Source: ZC4RG35 sp036375695
GTDB taxonomy: Bacteria; Actinomycetota; Acidimicrobiia; Spongiisociales; ZC4RG35
Length of the DNA: 64,000 nt
NCBI GenBank assembly: GCA_036375695.1
Contig: DASVBU010000004.1
Location: 1-64,000 of the forward strand
Direction of reading: 5' to 3'
Shown piece after piece: positions 62,626-64,000 of this stretch. The position numbers were made by a program, and so were the translations under genes. The number at the start of each line of letters is the position of its first letter. Within the stretch, counting starts at the first letter, position 1. The notes below the pieces were generated by a model. That model made no database searches, was not told the origin of the DNA, and worked only from the letters and a program-made list of their open reading frames with translations.

Positions 62626-64000
62626 TCAGCCGGCCAGCCAGCCGGCGATGAGGAGGAAGCCTCCGAACCCGACGGTGTCGGTGATCAGGGTGAGGAAGAT
62701 CGTCGACGCCAGGGCCGGGTCCTGACCCAGCCGCTTCAGCGCCAGGGGTATCGCCGTGCCGGCAAGACCGGCGACGAGCAGGTTGAAGACGACACCGAGG
62801 GCGACGGCGAGGCCGATCTGCGTGACGCTGCGATCCCCGGCGTCGAACACGTCCATGGTGAGGAGCAGGATCGCCAGCCCGCCGGCGACAACGGCGAGGA
62901 GCACTCCGTTGATCAGCCCGATCCAGGTCTGCCTCGAGACCACGCCACGCACCTGGCTGCCCGGGATGGTGTCGGTGGCCAGGCTGCGCACGACGACGGC
63001 CAGGCTCTGTTGGCCGGAGTTGCCGCCCAGGGTGGCGATCATCGGCATCAGGGCCGCCAGCACCGGGAGGTCGGAGATGACACCGGTGAGTTGCTCGACG
63101 ACCAGGGCGACGATGATCCCGAGGGCGAGATTGACCATCAGCCAGGGGGCGCGGGCACGCACCGACTCGGCGATGCCGGTGTAGACGGTCTCCTCGCGAC
63201 CGGCGCCGACGGCGGTGGCGAAGTCCTCGGACGCCTCTTCCTGGATGGTCTCCATGACGGCGTCCACGGTCACCATGCCCAGGAGCAGTCCGTCTTCGTC
63301 GACGACGGGGACGCCGAAGAAGTGGTACCGCTGGCACAGCTCCGCCACCTCGCTTCGGTCGGTGTCGGGGAGCACGGAGACGGGGTCGGGGACCATGACG
63401 TCGGCCAGCGGCGAGCCGGGACGCCGGAACACGAGGTCGCGGAAGGAGATGACGCCGGCCAGCCTCCCCTCGTCGTCCACCACGTAGACGTAGGAGAGGT
63501 CCTCGAACTCCTCGTGGAGCTGCCGGATGCGCTCGACGGCCTCGCCCGTGGTCAGGCCCCAGGGGAGACGGGCGACCTCGGTGGTCATCAGGCCGCCTGC
63601 CGTGTCCGGCGCATAGGTGAGCAGCGTCCGGACCTGCTCCTCGGCGGTGGCGGACATGGCGGCGAGGATGTCCTCCTGGATCTCCACGTCGAGCTCGCCG
63701 ATCAGGTCGGCGGCGGCGTCGCCTGGCATCTCGCTGAGGGCCGCGGCCAGCTGCTCCACCGGGAGCTCCTCGATGAGCTCCACTGCCAGTTCGGGTGAGA
63801 TCTCCTCGAGCACCTCGGCGGCGTCGGAGGGCTCCAGGCCGCGGAGGAGGTCGACGACGTCCTCTTCGTCGAGCTGCTCCAGGACGTCCGCGGCGTCACC
63901 GGGCAGGGCCCCGGCCAGGGCCTCCCATTCCTCGGGGTTCTGCTCCAGGTACTCGGCGACGTCGGCAGGACGGCGTCGGGCCAGGTCGAGCAGTGTTCTG
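62626..64000 (-). CDS. mgtE: Magnesium transporter MgtE (5' end beyond window)
   Basis: The frame is open from the window edge to 62626, about 457 codons, so the N terminus lies outside. In order: part of the acidic MgtE N domain (LEQLDEEDVVDLLRGLEPSDAAEV, GELDVEIQEDIL), a CBS pair (GGLMTTEVARLPWGL, VYVVDDEGRLAGV, DPVSVLPDTD, GVPVVDEDGLLLGMV), then about five membrane helices (WLMVNLALGIIVALVV, MPMIATLGGNSGQQSLAVVVRSLA, FLTLITDTVGFGGFLLI). GGNSGQQSL is the ion-pore signature. The protein gates Mg2+ entry by sensing Mg2+ in the N and CBS domains. Confidence 0.93.
   Translation of the reverse strand, partial: RTLLDLARRRPADVAEYLEQNPEEWEALAGALPGDAADVLEQLDEEDVVDLLRGLEPSDAAEVLEEISPELAVELIEELPVEQLAAALSEMPGDAAADLIGELDVEIQEDILAAMSATAEEQVRTLLTYAPDTAGGLMTTEVARLPWGLTTGEAVERIRQLHEEFEDLSYVYVVDDEGRLAGVISFRDLVFRRPGSPLADVMVPDPVSVLPDTDRSEVAELCQRYHFFGVPVVDEDGLLLGMVTVDAVMETIQEEASEDFATAVGAGREETVYTGIAESVRARAPWLMVNLALGIIVALVVEQLTGVISDLPVLAALMPMIATLGGNSGQQSLAVVVRSLATDTIPGSQVRGVVSRQTWIGLINGVLLAVVAGGLAILLLTMDVFDAGDRSVTQIGLAVALGVVFNLLVAGLAGTAIPLALKRLGQDPALASTIFLTLITDTVGFGGFLLIAGWLAG

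Overview
The window is about 64 kb of GC-rich, densely packed bacterial chromosome. It most likely comes from a deep-branching member of Actinomycetota; an Acidimicrobiia-like lineage is my best guess, at low confidence. Supporting signs are a 13E12/DUF222 HNH protein, a ClpS-DUF2017 pair, an XRE regulator followed by a Lys/Ala-tailed HbhA-like protein (the order of Rv0474-Rv0475 in Mycobacterium tuberculosis), an EtfD-like membrane Fe-S protein, and many probable leaderless genes. In those genes a TANNNT -10 box lies 6 to 9 nt before an ATG or GTG, with no ribosome binding site between. I see no phage, insertion sequence, CRISPR array or rRNA operon. No gap between genes exceeds about 220 bp.

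Layout. 1-1.5 kb: a thiamine ABC transporter (permease cut by the window edge, plus ThiB) behind a TPP riboswitch. 1.5-6 kb: a lipid/acyl-CoA group on the minus strand (sirtuin, DmdC-like acyl-CoA dehydrogenase, SDR, FabF). 6-13.7 kb: a PLP C-S enzyme, a WSPCG membrane protein, an SDR, a squalene-cyclase-like protein, a large frameshifted LuxR/ATPase/TPR regulator, a rhodanese, an unknown HGS-motif protein and tRNA-Lys. 13.7-17.5 kb: an unusual cluster made of a RibA-RibD reductase fusion and a divergent operon of BchC-like dehydrogenase, degenerate 6-pyruvoyl-tetrahydropterin-synthase-like protein and GT4 glycosyltransferase. 17.5-22.5 kb: DUF222-HNH, a secreted nuclease, an amidase and a HAD phosphatase. 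22.5-27.8 kb: an alpha/beta hydrolase, an endonuclease-IV-like/LigD-polymerase fusion, a HisA-like/VOC fusion and a P5C dehydrogenase.

27.9-33.8 kb: a histidine kinase, PlsY, a flippase-like membrane protein, Bcp peroxiredoxin, a beta-hydroxyacid dehydrogenase and a KBL/AONS-type synthase. 33.8-42.6 kb: acyl-CoA metabolism with a biotin-dependent carboxylase (two subunits around a YjbQ protein), ferredoxin, MaoC hydratase, an SDR plus a truncated SDR-like partner, a class III CoA-transferase and a thiolase. 42.7-52.8 kb: an HhH-GPD repair protein, a DUF4388 protein behind a sigma-28-like promoter, uridine kinase, ProC with proline dehydrogenase, a deazaflavin-type reductase, EtfD-like protein, ClpS/DUF2017/baeRF, a MobA-like nucleotidyltransferase and a DUF4332 protein. 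52.9-64 kb: the HbhA-like/XRE operon, a VIT-family transporter, DAHP synthase, an M20 amidohydrolase, GlnE, NadE, a class IV aminotransferase, a lipoprotein and MgtE (cut by the window edge).

The genes suggest an aerobic or microaerobic heterotroph that uses acyl-CoAs and amino acids and passes acyl-CoA dehydrogenase electrons through ETF and an EtfD-like protein to the quinone pool. The best candidates for undescribed biology are the RibA-RibD/MDR/PTPS-like/GT4 cluster, the endonuclease IV-PolDom fusion and the HisA-VOC fusion that follows it. Two dispersed non-coding features also stand out: a two-hairpin repeat present twice in opposite orientations, and heptameric GTAC arrays present three times.
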